A DNA stretch of 11,959 nucleotides, from NCBI GenBank assembly GCA_012511135.1, contig JAAZGQ010000161.1, positions 1-11,959 on the forward strand. The letters are read 5' to 3'. Positions within the stretch are counted from its first letter, which is position 1. Every line of letters starts with the position of its first letter. The position numbers and the translations under genes were made by a program. This stretch comes from Bacteroidales bacterium. Its GTDB lineage: Bacteria; Bacteroidota; Bacteroidia; Bacteroidales; UBA1402. Shown piece after piece: positions 1 through 7,425 of this stretch. The notes under the pieces are model-generated. The model did no database searches. It was not told where the DNA came from and saw only the letters and a program-made list of their open reading frames with translations.

Positions 1-603
1 GAAATTCCTCCGGATGTCATTGTCAACATCGGCGGAGATTACGAGGAACAACAGGAATCTTTTGCCGATCTGGGATTGCTTTTTCTCCTGGTGATTGTGC
101 TGGTTTATCTGGTGATGGCTTCGCAGTTTGAATCCTATTCCAGGCCTTTTGTGATCATGTTCTCCATACCTTTTGCCGTTACCGGTGCTGCTTTGGCCCT
201 TTGGATTACCGGTACTGATCTGAGCATGATTGCTGCTCTGGGACTGGTGTTGCTGGTGGGTATCGTGGTCAAGAACGGTATCGTGCTGGTGGACTTTACC
301 AACCTGATGCGCGACCGTGGCCTGGAGGTGAACGAGGCTATTGCCGTGTCTGGCAAATCCAGGCTCAGGCCGGTATTGATGACAGCTGCCACTACTATTC
401 TGGGAATGTTTCCAATGGCCCTGGGTTTAGGCGAAGGTTCTGAAATCTGGTCGCCTATGGGCATCACTATCATTGGGGGTATGATCGTTTCGACGGCTAT
501 AACCATGATCCTGATTCCGGTTATGTACGGTTTGATGGCTCGTCACGGCGACCGCGACAAGCAGGAGAAAACCCGTAAACAATTTGTTTTTATGAATAAA
601 TAA
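1..603 (+). CDS. RND-family efflux transporter, C-terminal part (5' truncated by window edge)
   Basis: The frame is open from base 1 to the TAA at 601-603, giving the last 200 residues of an inner-membrane RND pump that uses the proton gradient to drive export, normally with a periplasmic adaptor and an outer-membrane channel. Five hydrophobic helices are visible at about residues 23-41, 48-70, 73-100, 124-143 and 153-178 of the fragment, matching TM8-TM12. The stretch GIVVKNGIVLVDF (residues 87-99) is the conserved TM10 region. Its VVKN...LVDF form resembles HAE1 (drug/hydrophobe) pumps such as AcrB more than CzcA/CusA metal pumps, so I favour an organic substrate. The tail after TM12 is short, charged and cytoplasmic. 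The next gene starts 2 bases after the stop, so the two are probably co-transcribed. Substrate and upstream partners lie outside the window. Confidence 0.93.
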   Translation, partial: EIPPDVIVNIGGDYEEQQESFADLGLLFLLVIVLVYLVMASQFESYSRPFVIMFSIPFAVTGAALALWITGTDLSMIAALGLVLLVGIVVKNGIVLVDFTNLMRDRGLEVNEAIAVSGKSRLRPVLMTAATTILGMFPMALGLGEGSEIWSPMGITIIGGMIVSTAITMILIPVMYGLMARHGDRDKQEKTRKQFVFMNK

Positions 604-605
604 GT

Positions 606-899
606 ATGAAAGCGGTATTTATAGTATACAACCAGACCAACACCGAAAGGGTGGATTATATGTTTGACCGCCTGGGCATCAGGGGTTTTACCACCTGGGA
701 ACAGGTGAACGGCAGAGGTTCGGTGAGCGGGGAGCCCAGAATGGGCACCCACACCTGGCCCGAAATGAACTCGGCCACCCTGACCATGGTCGAAGACGAT
801 CAAGTGGAAGAATTGCTTTCCTGTATCAAAAAGCTGGACAAACGCAACGAAGTAATTGGTGTCCGGGCTTTTGTCTGGAACATTGAACAAAGTGTCTGA
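606..899 (+). CDS. Small PII/CutA-like protein downstream of RND pump
   Basis: A 97-residue soluble protein with no signal peptide or membrane helix. It begins with a beta strand typical of the PII/CutA ferredoxin-like fold (MKAVFIVYN), followed by a helix (TERVDYMFDRL), a loop with GRGS and GEPRMGTHTWPEM at about residues 36-53, a strand (SATLTMVED), a helix (QVEELLSCIKKL) and a last strand (VIGVRAFVWNIEQ). This beta-alpha-beta-beta-alpha-beta order and size fit the PII superfamily. The canonical PII T-loop uridylylation tyrosine and the glnB signatures are not apparent. PII-like proteins encoded beside RND efflux genes are a known grouping, usually with heavy-metal pumps; here the pump looks HAE1-like. 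A trimeric regulator or ligand sensor of the pump is an inference. The start is chosen because the ATG lies 2 bases after the pump's stop codon. Confidence 0.75.
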   Translation: MKAVFIVYNQTNTERVDYMFDRLGIRGFTTWEQVNGRGSVSGEPRMGTHTWPEMNSATLTMVEDDQVEELLSCIKKLDKRNEVIGVRAFVWNIEQSV

Positions 900-924
900 T
901 AACTGGGGATTTTAAAAAAAGTCC

Positions 925-932
925 TATCTTTG
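925..932 (+). promoter_or_regulatory. Candidate Bacteroidota -7 promoter box (TATCTTTG) for the acyltransferase
   Basis: TATCTTTG matches the TAnnTTTG -7 consensus used by the primary sigma factor of Bacteroidota. It lies in the 58-base gap before the acyltransferase, about 25 bases upstream of its ATG, leaving a short leader. No good TTTG -33 element is seen; only a weak TGG sits about 19 bases upstream. The identical octamer occurs before purA. Confidence 0.5.
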
Positions 933-957
933 GACCCGAATTCAAAACTTTAGCGTC

Positions 958-2427
958 ATGTTGGATTTTAAACGGATCAACAAACCGGATTTCAGGTATT
1001 CTTTGTTGTACCGCTATGTGCAATTTGTTCACAATCACATCTATTACAGAAGATACAAGGTAGTAAACAAAGAAAACATTCCGCCCAGGGGCGAAGGCTT
1101 TATGGTAATCTGCAATCACCAGAACGGCCTGAACGATGCCCTGGGGATTTTGTTTTCTCTGGGAGGGCGTTTCCCTATATTCATAGCCCGGGCCGATATT
1201 TTCAAAAAAGAGTTTGTAGGTAAACTGCTGCGTTTTTTGAAAATCATGCCGGCTTTTCGCAAAAGGGATGTCGGAATTGCAGGACTCGACAACAATGAAG
1301 TGATCTTTGCCCATTCGGCCAGGATAATTAACGAGGGCGATGTAATTGCCCTGTTTCCCGAAGCCGGTCACGAAGATTGCCATCACCTGGGAACCTTCAA
1401 GAAGGGTTTTGCCCGCATAGCTTTCAGGGCAGTGGAATTGTCGGACTATAAGCTGAAACTCAAGATTCTGCCCCTGGGGAATCACTATTCGCATTACTTC
1501 AGGATGCAGGGTAAACTGATGATCAACATCGGGGAGCCTTTTGAGTTTACCGAGCTCTACGAACTGCACAAAACCGATCCCAACCGGGCGCAATACCTGC
1601 TGGCCCAAAAGGCACGCGAAAGGGTGCAAAAACTGATGCTCGACATCAAAGACCTGGAACATTACGACGAGTATGCCATGCTCTGCACTGTTTACCGCGA
1701 CATTTACATTCGCCGCCGGCCGGCTCCGGCTGCCAATCACGACCGGCAGGTTCAGGACTATGCCGTAGCTGTGGGTCATACTAAACAAAAGCCCGCTTCC
1801 AAAGGCTCGGTATTTTGCAGAGGCCGTCACAACAACCCGGCTTATTTCCCCAACGAGCTGCAAGCCGACCAACACATAGTGGCTGCACTGGACCAATTCA
1901 AAGAAAAAGACCAGTCGGCTTTTGAGCAACTTATCACCAAAGCCGGGCAATACAAAAAGAACCTGGATCATCTCAAACTCAGAGACTGGATTTTCCGCAA
2001 GCGCTTTCTGGCAGGTTTCTGGATCAGAACCATTGCTTTGTTGCTGTTTTCGCCTATCTGGCTGTTTGGTTACCTCAACAATGTTTTGCCCTTTTATGCC
2101 GGCAACCTGATTACCCGTAAAATCAAGGACAGAATGCTGCATTCTTCTTTTCATTTCGGACTGGGTGCTCTGGTCACTTTTCCGATCTGGTATTTAATTC
2201 TGTTTGCGGTGGTGTGGATAATAAGCGGCGCCTTCTGGATGGCGGCAGTCTACCTGGCTGTGCTACCCCTGAGCCTGCTCGTTTTCTTCCGGTCTAAAGT
2301 GTTGATTATTAAGCTTTACAACCGCAGCCGCCGTTTCTGGCTGAAACTACGGAAAAACCCCAGATTGGAAGCCTCCGAAAAAATCCGACGTGAAATTGTT
2401 GAGGCTATGGATAAACTGATATTCTAA
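958..2427 (+). CDS. PlsC-like (lyso)phospholipid/glycerophosphate acyltransferase with C-terminal membrane domain
   Basis: 489 residues. The N-terminal half (about 30-235) is an LPLAT/PlsC acyltransferase domain. NHQNGLND (residues 53-60) is the catalytic His-Asp block, with His54 and Asp60 separated by five residues rather than the four of classic HX4D; such spacing is seen in Gpt2/Sct1-type relatives. The substrate-binding block is LFPEAGHED (132-140), in place of the usual FPEG-S/T. Members transfer an acyl chain to glycerol-3-phosphate or lysophosphatidate at the inner membrane. A basic, probably unstructured linker (about 252-295) leads to a C-terminal region with about three hydrophobic segments (355-378, 400-424, 427-446) and a basic tail. 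At 489 residues it is about twice the length of a minimal PlsC. It appears monocistronic, with a candidate promoter upstream. Acyltransferase class is secure; exact substrate is not. Confidence 0.85.
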   Translation: MLDFKRINKPDFRYSLLYRYVQFVHNHIYYRRYKVVNKENIPPRGEGFMVICNHQNGLNDALGILFSLGGRFPIFIARADIFKKEFVGKLLRFLKIMPAFRKRDVGIAGLDNNEVIFAHSARIINEGDVIALFPEAGHEDCHHLGTFKKGFARIAFRAVELSDYKLKLKILPLGNHYSHYFRMQGKLMINIGEPFEFTELYELHKTDPNRAQYLLAQKARERVQKLMLDIKDLEHYDEYAMLCTVYRDIYIRRRPAPAANHDRQVQDYAVAVGHTKQKPASKGSVFCRGRHNNPAYFPNELQADQHIVAALDQFKEKDQSAFEQLITKAGQYKKNLDHLKLRDWIFRKRFLAGFWIRTIALLLFSPIWLFGYLNNVLPFYAGNLITRKIKDRMLHSSFHFGLGALVTFPIWYLILFAVVWIISGAFWMAAVYLAVLPLSLLVFFRSKVLIIKLYNRSRRFWLKLRKNPRLEASEKIRREIVEAMDKLIF

Positions 2428-2436
2428 ATTATTTTT

Positions 2437-2444
2437 TATCTTTG
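2437..2444 (+). promoter_or_regulatory. Candidate -7 promoter box (TATCTTTG) upstream of purA
   Basis: TATCTTTG fits the Bacteroidota TAnnTTTG -7 consensus exactly and equals the box before the acyltransferase. It starts 9 bases after that gene's stop and 90 bases before the purA ATG. The -33 side is poor. If used, transcription would start near 2450 and the inverted repeat at 2467-2490 would lie in the purA 5' leader. A second match, TATTTTTG at 2476-2483, lies closer to the gene with a TTTTTC about 19 bases upstream, so the choice of box is open. Confidence 0.45.
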
Positions 2445-2466
2445 TAGCTGGTTTTTCGAAATGAAT

Positions 2467-2490
2467 GCACGGACATATTTTTGTTCGTGC
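2467..2490 (+). promoter_or_regulatory. Inverted repeat / hairpin in the purA leader
   Basis: GCACGGAC (2467-2474) and GTTCGTGC (2483-2490) are inverted repeats that form an 8-bp stem with one G-T wobble around an 8-base AT-rich loop, followed by CC and four Ts (2493-2496). As RNA it could be a weak intrinsic terminator for the upstream acyltransferase gene, or an attenuator-like leader hairpin for purA. As DNA it frames the TATTTTTG box at 2476-2483, the geometry expected of a repressor operator. The T-run is short, so a strong terminator is unlikely. It sits 37 bases before the purA start codon. Confidence 0.5.
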
Positions 2491-2526
2491 CCTTTTATGT
2501 GTACACAAAGACAATCATAATTTATC

Positions 2527-3792
2527 ATGGATGTATTATTAGGCCTCCAATGGGGCGACGAGGGAAAAGGCAAGGTGGTAGACGTGCTGACACCCAATTA
2601 TGAATTGGTATGCCGTTTTCAGGGTGGACCCAACGCCGGTCACACCCTGGAATTCGAAGGGCATAAGTATATACTCCGCTCTATTCCTTCGGGTATTTTC
2701 CAGGGGGACAAAATCAATGTGGTCGGTAACGGAGTGGTAATAGATCCTGCCTTGTTCAAGGGGGAAATTGATCAACTGGCCAAAAGCGGACACCAATTGA
2801 CCGGGCGCCTGCTGATTTCCAAAAAAGCCCACCTGATTTTGCCTACTCACCGCCTGCTGGATGCGGCCAACGAAGCAGCCAAAGGCCAGGGCAAAATTGG
2901 CACCACGGGCAAAGGCATCGGCCCGACCTATACCGACAAAGTGAGCCGTAACGGGCTCAGGGTGGGCGACATCCTGAATGACTTCGACCGTAAATACAAA
3001 GAAGCTACTTCCAGACACCTGACCACTTTGAAGCAAATGAATTTTTCGGTTGACAGCGCCGAACTGGCCAAAATAGAAAAAGAATGGTTCGAAGGCATTG
3101 ATTGTCTGAAGAAATTTAAACTGATTGACAGTGAGCATTTTTTGAACAAAAACATCCGCGAAGGCAAAAAGATTTTATGCGAGGGTGCTCAGGGTACTAT
3201 GCTCGATATTGATTTTGGTTCTTATCCTTTTGTTACCTCGTCCAACACGGTTTGTGCCGGAGCCTGCACCGGCCTGGGCGTGGCTCCCCGACACATCGGG
3301 CGGGTGTTTGGTATTTTCAAGGCCTATTGCACCCGGGTGGGCAGCGGCCCCTTCCCCACGGAACTCTTTGACGATGAGGGCAAACTGATGCGCGACCGGG
3401 GCAACGAATACGGCTCGGTAACGGGACGTCCCCGCCGTTGCGGCTGGATAGACCTGGTGGCCCTGCGTTACGCGGTAATGATAGACGGAGTGACCGACCT
3501 GATCATGATGAAAAGCGACGTACTCGACAGCTTCGACACCATCAAGGCCTGCGTAGCTTATAAGATCGATGGCAAAGAGACCGAAGATCTGCCTTTTGAT
3601 ATTCAGGGAGAAATGGAACCGGTACTGGCCGAGCTGCCGGGCTGGAAAACGGATATGACCAAGATGCAGTCCGAAGATGAATTTCCCGAAGAATTCAATC
3701 AGTACCTGAGTTTTCTCGAAGAGGAACTGGGTGTTCGCATCAAATATGTTTCGGTAGGCCCCGACAGGGCTCAAACCATAGAACGTTATTGA
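2527..3792 (+). CDS. purA: Adenylosuccinate synthetase
   Basis: 421 residues, the usual full length. PurA is the cytoplasmic enzyme joining IMP and aspartate with GTP hydrolysis to give adenylosuccinate, the first committed step to AMP. The N-terminal loop QWGDEGKGK (residues 8-16) carries the catalytic Asp11 and Lys14, and GGPNAGHT (33-40) carries the catalytic His39. The second signature, GIGPTYTDKVSRNG, starts at residue 130. GRPRRCGW (300-307) belongs to the aspartate/substrate loop, and SVGPDR (409-414) is the guanine-binding C-terminal region. The ATG at 2527 places VLLGLQWGDEG at the extreme N terminus, as in homologues, so the start is well supported. It is the first gene of the tight purA-peptidase-hisS-lysS-gpsA run; the next gene begins 7 bases after its stop. 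The 99-base upstream gap with its palindrome suggests control of this transcript. Confidence 0.98.
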   Translation: MDVLLGLQWGDEGKGKVVDVLTPNYELVCRFQGGPNAGHTLEFEGHKYILRSIPSGIFQGDKINVVGNGVVIDPALFKGEIDQLAKSGHQLTGRLLISKKAHLILPTHRLLDAANEAAKGQGKIGTTGKGIGPTYTDKVSRNGLRVGDILNDFDRKYKEATSRHLTTLKQMNFSVDSAELAKIEKEWFEGIDCLKKFKLIDSEHFLNKNIREGKKILCEGAQGTMLDIDFGSYPFVTSSNTVCAGACTGLGVAPRHIGRVFGIFKAYCTRVGSGPFPTELFDDEGKLMRDRGNEYGSVTGRPRRCGWIDLVALRYAVMIDGVTDLIMMKSDVLDSFDTIKACVAYKIDGKETEDLPFDIQGEMEPVLAELPGWKTDMTKMQSEDEFPEEFNQYLSFLEEELGVRIKYVSVGPDRAQTIERY

Positions 3793-3799
3793 TTAGTAT

Positions 3800-4483
3800 A
3801 TGATTATATATGTGATTTTTATAGGCTTTGCCCTCCTTAGCTGGATAGTGCAAAGTATATTGAAAAGCAAATTCAACAAATACAGTAAAATAAGCCTTCC
3901 TTCCGGACTCAGCGGCAGGGAAGTAGCCGAAAAGATGCTGCAGGAACACGGCATTTACGACGTCAAAGTGTCTCATGTGCGTGGTCAGCTTACCGACCAC
4001 TACAACCCCCTGACCAAGACCATCAACCTAAGCGAAGGGGTTTACAACAGCAACAGCATTGCCGCGGCCTCGGTGGCTGCTCACGAATGCGGGCATGCCG
4101 TACAGCACGCCACCGCCTACGCTTTTTTGACCATGCGTTCCAGGCTGGTTCCGGTGGTGAGTTTTACTTCAGGCTGGGTGCATTGGGTCTTGCTGGCCGG
4201 CATATTGCTTATGCAAAACTTTCCTTATCTCCTGCTTTTTGGTATAGTGCTCTTTGGGCTGACCACTTTGTTTAGTTTTATTACTCTGCCGGTGGAAATC
4301 AATGCCAGCGCCAGGGCTGTGTCCTGGCTCAACAAAACGGGCATTACCAATGTACCTACTCATCCCATGGCGGTGGATGCGCTCAAATGGGCTGCCTACA
4401 CTTATGTGATTGCTGCCCTGAGTTCATTGGCTACGCTGATTTATTACATCCTGATTTTTCTTGGAGGGAGAAATCGCAACTAA
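3800..4483 (+). CDS. YugP-like membrane zinc metallopeptidase
   Basis: 227 residues. An N-terminal hydrophobic segment (residues 2-20) anchors the protein, followed by a soluble stretch with the zinc motif HECGH at 95-99 (His95 and His99 ligands, Glu96 catalytic) in the context AAHECGHAVQHA, as in YugP-type peptidases (Zn_peptidase_2). Further hydrophobic segments lie at about 126-160 and 198-222. LPVEINAS (163-170) matches the conserved LPVE-x-x-AS block after the second membrane region; Glu166 is a candidate third zinc ligand. The family is widespread in bacteria, but substrates are poorly known; a role in membrane-protein turnover would be a guess. It lies 7 bases after purA and 6 before hisS, so it is probably co-transcribed, though nothing in the sequence ties it to purine or tRNA metabolism. 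Confidence 0.88.
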   Translation: MIIYVIFIGFALLSWIVQSILKSKFNKYSKISLPSGLSGREVAEKMLQEHGIYDVKVSHVRGQLTDHYNPLTKTINLSEGVYNSNSIAAASVAAHECGHAVQHATAYAFLTMRSRLVPVVSFTSGWVHWVLLAGILLMQNFPYLLLFGIVLFGLTTLFSFITLPVEINASARAVSWLNKTGITNVPTHPMAVDALKWAAYTYVIAALSSLATLIYYILIFLGGRNRN

Positions 4484-4489
4484 AGATTT

Positions 4490-5866
4490 ATGGCTATTCA
4501 GAAACCGTCCATCCCCAAGGGTACACGCGATTTTACACCTGAGGAGACAGCCAAACGCAATTATATTTTCAACTGCATACGTGCCGCTTTCGAAACTTAT
4601 GGCTTTCAGGCTATAGAAACTCCGGCCATGGAGCAATTGTCCACACTGATGGGCAAATACGGGGACGAAGGCGATAAGCTCTTGTTCAAGATTCTGAATT
4701 CCGGCGACTTTGCCGGCAAACTCAGTGACGAGGAATTATTGGACAGAGAGGCCGTCAAACTGACCCGGCTCCTTTCGGAAAAAGGCCTTCGTTACGACCT
4801 GACTGTGCCTTTTGCCCGCTACGTGGTGATGCACCGAAACGAGATTGTTTTCCCTTTTAAACGTTACCAGATTCAGCCGGTTTGGCGGGCCGATCGTCCG
4901 CAAAAAGGACGTTACCGCGAATTTTTTCAATGCGATGCCGACATAGTGGGCAGCGATTCTCTGCTAAACGAGGTGGAATTGCTGCAATTGCTCGATACGG
5001 TGTTCAGCAGTCTGGGTATCAAAGTTTGTATTAAACTCAACAACCGCAAGATTCTGGCCGGCCTGGCAGAAATGCTGGGCATGGAAGAGCGGCTGACGGA
5101 CATTACCGTGGCCATAGACAAACTCGACAAAATCGGCCTGGACAATGTCCGCCGGGAACTGATCGACAAAGGCATTCCCGAACAAGCTGCCAGAGATTTG
5201 GAACCGGTGCTCTTGTTGCAGGGCAGCAACAGCGAAAAACTCACACTTCTCCGTAATCAGCTGGCAGCAAGCAACGAAGGCCTGCAAGGCATAGAAGAAC
5301 TCGATTATGTACTGAAGCAGGCAGGGAAACTGTTGAAGACCGCGCAGCTGGAACTGGATCTTTCGCTGGCCAGAGGACTGAATTACTACACGGGCTGCAT
5401 CATCGAGGTAAAAGCCCTGGATACCGAAATGGGCAGTATTGCCGGAGGCGGCCGTTACGATAATCTGACCGGGGTCTTTGGTTTGCCCGGGGTATCGGGC
5501 GTAGGTGTTTCCTTTGGAGCCGATCGCATTTACGATGTGCTGACTCAGCTTAATCTTTTCCCTGTCAGCTCAATGCCGGGCACTCAGCTGCTTATTGCCA
5601 ATTTTGGCGAAGAAGAAACGGTCTGGTGCCTGCCTTTGGCGGCTGAACTGCGCAAAGAGGGCTTGCGGGTGGAAGTCTATCCCGATACGGCCAAAATCAA
5701 AAAACAACTCAGCTACGCCGACAGCAAAAATATTCCTTTTGTGCTGATGGCCGGAGCCGATGAGATGAAGCAAAACAAGATTACACTAAAAAATATGCAA
5801 AGCGGGCAACAGGACCTGATGTCCCGGCAAGATTTGCTGCGCTTTTTTAAGACGAATGCTATATGA
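4490..5866 (+). CDS. hisS: Histidyl-tRNA synthetase
   Basis: 458 residues, in the normal range for class II HisRS. It charges tRNA-His with histidine in the cytoplasm. The N terminus has the family hallmark PKGTRDFTPEE (9-19). YDLTVPFARYV (102-112) and the motif 2 region with RADRPQKGRYREFFQCDAD (133-151) hold ATP and histidine contacts. LARGLNYYTG (293-302) is the HisRS-specific histidine-A motif, GGGRYDNL (319-326) follows, and motif 3 is GVGVSFGADRI (337-347). The C-terminal anticodon-binding domain spans about 365-455. The ATG lies 6 bases after the preceding stop. The stop overlaps the lysS start by 4 bases (ATGA at 5863-5866), suggesting translational coupling of two aminoacyl-tRNA synthetases. 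An insertion at about 225-290, before the histidine-A motif, corresponds to the usual HisRS insertion domain. Confidence 0.97.
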   Translation: MAIQKPSIPKGTRDFTPEETAKRNYIFNCIRAAFETYGFQAIETPAMEQLSTLMGKYGDEGDKLLFKILNSGDFAGKLSDEELLDREAVKLTRLLSEKGLRYDLTVPFARYVVMHRNEIVFPFKRYQIQPVWRADRPQKGRYREFFQCDADIVGSDSLLNEVELLQLLDTVFSSLGIKVCIKLNNRKILAGLAEMLGMEERLTDITVAIDKLDKIGLDNVRRELIDKGIPEQAARDLEPVLLLQGSNSEKLTLLRNQLAASNEGLQGIEELDYVLKQAGKLLKTAQLELDLSLARGLNYYTGCIIEVKALDTEMGSIAGGGRYDNLTGVFGLPGVSGVGVSFGADRIYDVLTQLNLFPVSSMPGTQLLIANFGEEETVWCLPLAAELRKEGLRVEVYPDTAKIKKQLSYADSKNIPFVLMAGADEMKQNKITLKNMQSGQQDLMSRQDLLRFFKTNAI

Positions 5867-7425
5867 CAACACCAGAATACAGCGAACAGGAAGTTTTTCG
5901 CCGCCAGAGCCTGCAGGCTTTGCGCGAGCTGGGCATAGATCCCTACCCGGCCGAGATGTATCCGACCTCGGCCTTTTCGGACGAAATCAAAGCCAATTTC
6001 AAAGACGAAGAGGAGCCCAAACGCGAAGTCTGCATAGCCGGACGCATTATGTCGCGCCGCATTATGGGCAAAGCTTCATTTACGGAGCTCAAGGATTCAC
6101 AGGGACGCATTCAGGTATACGTGAACCGCGACGAGATCTGCCCGGACGAAAACAAGGAGCTCTACAATACCGTGTTCAAAAAATTGCTGGACATCGGCGA
6201 TTTTGTGGGCATCAAAGGCTATGTGTTTCGCACTCAGACGGGAGAAATCTCGGTACATGCCCGGGAACTGAAGGTGCTGGCCAAAACCCTGCGCCCTCTG
6301 CCCATAGTCAAAACCAAAGACGGAGTGGTTTACGATGCTTTCAGCGATCCCGAACTACGCTACCGTCAACGTTATGTGGATCTGGTGGTGAACGAAGGGG
6401 TCAAGGATATTTTCGTCAAACGCAGCCGTATTTTCAACTCCATGCGCAATTTTTTCAACGAAAGAGGCTACCTTGAAGTGGATACTCCCGTGTTGCAGGC
6501 CATTCCGGGCGGAGCAGCCGCCCGGCCATTCGTGACGCATCACAACGCTCTGGACATTCCCCTCTACCTGAGAATTGCCAACGAACTCTACCTGAAACGC
6601 CTGATCGTGGGTGGTTTCGAAGGAGTTTACGAGTTTTCGCGCAATTTTCGCAACGAGGGCATGGACCGCAGCCACAATCCCGAGTTTACGGCCATGGAAA
6701 TCTATGTGTCGTACAAAGACTATAACTGGATGATGGAGTTTACCGAACAGATGCTGGAACGCATTTGTCTGGACGTGCTGGGGACTACCGATGTTAAGCT
6801 TGGCGGGCATGAGCTTTCGTTCAAAGCCCCCTACCTGCGCATGACCATGACCGAAGCCATTCAAAAATACGCCGGAGTGGACATCAGCGGCATGGACGAA
6901 GAACAACTGAGGCAGGTCTGTAAAAAACTCCATATTGCCGAAGACTCAACCATGGGCAAGGGTAAACTGATTGACGAAATCTTTGGGGCTACCTGCGAAG
7001 ACAAACTGATTCAGCCGACTTTTATTACCGATTATCCCATCGAAATGTCGCCGCTCACCAAAAAACACCGCAACAATCCGCAACTGACGGAACGTTTCGA
7101 ACTGATAGTGAACGGTAAGGAACTGGCCAACGCCTACTCTGAGCTGAACGATCCCATAGACCAACGCGAACGTTTCGAAGAACAACTGCGTCTGAGCGAA
7201 AAAGGCGACGACGAGGCTATGTTTATAGACCATGATTTTATTCGTTCCCTGGAATACGGCATGCCCCCTACCTCGGGTATGGGTATTGGTATGGACCGCC
7301 TGGTGATGATGCTTACCGGGCAGAACTCAATTCAGGAAGTGTTGCTCTTCCCACAAATGCGGCCCGAAAAAACCGAATCTAAAACGGAGTCCGAAATTCA
7401 GGACAATAAAAAAACAGACAAATGA
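5863..7425 (+). CDS. lysS: Lysyl-tRNA synthetase, class II
   Basis: 520 residues. It attaches lysine to tRNA-Lys. The N-terminal OB-fold anticodon-binding domain spans about 55-140 (CIAGRIMSRRIMGKASFTEL at 57-76). Motif 1 surrounds RGYLEVDTPVL (201-211). Motif 2 is the EFSRNFRNEG...RSHNPEFTAMEIY block (257-281). Motif 3 is TSGMGIGMDRLVM (470-482), followed by LLFPQMRPE (494-502). ELNDPIDQRERF (427-438) is a conserved LysRS active-site region. After residue 502 there is only a short, charged Lys/Glu/Ser tail; I recall some Bacteroidota LysRS carrying a longer extension, so this looks like a short form. The start overlaps hisS by 4 bases and the stop overlaps gpsA, so it sits in the middle of a translationally coupled string. 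Confidence 0.98.
   Translation: MTTPEYSEQEVFRRQSLQALRELGIDPYPAEMYPTSAFSDEIKANFKDEEEPKREVCIAGRIMSRRIMGKASFTELKDSQGRIQVYVNRDEICPDENKELYNTVFKKLLDIGDFVGIKGYVFRTQTGEISVHARELKVLAKTLRPLPIVKTKDGVVYDAFSDPELRYRQRYVDLVVNEGVKDIFVKRSRIFNSMRNFFNERGYLEVDTPVLQAIPGGAAARPFVTHHNALDIPLYLRIANELYLKRLIVGGFEGVYEFSRNFRNEGMDRSHNPEFTAMEIYVSYKDYNWMMEFTEQMLERICLDVLGTTDVKLGGHELSFKAPYLRMTMTEAIQKYAGVDISGMDEEQLRQVCKKLHIAEDSTMGKGKLIDEIFGATCEDKLIQPTFITDYPIEMSPLTKKHRNNPQLTERFELIVNGKELANAYSELNDPIDQRERFEEQLRLSEKGDDEAMFIDHDFIRSLEYGMPPTSGMGIGMDRLVMMLTGQNSIQEVLLFPQMRPEKTESKTESEIQDNKKTDK

Noticed and set aside
826..2154. A 442-codon open frame on the minus strand
   Set aside because: It lies entirely opposite the acyltransferase, which has clear catalytic motifs. 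The antisense translation shows no recognisable domain and is a codon-composition shadow.
5856..6476. A 206-codon + strand frame overlapping the start of lysS
   Set aside because: It is out of frame with LysS, whose OB fold and motif 1 are clear here; the translation is Arg/Gln/Ser-rich with no domain.
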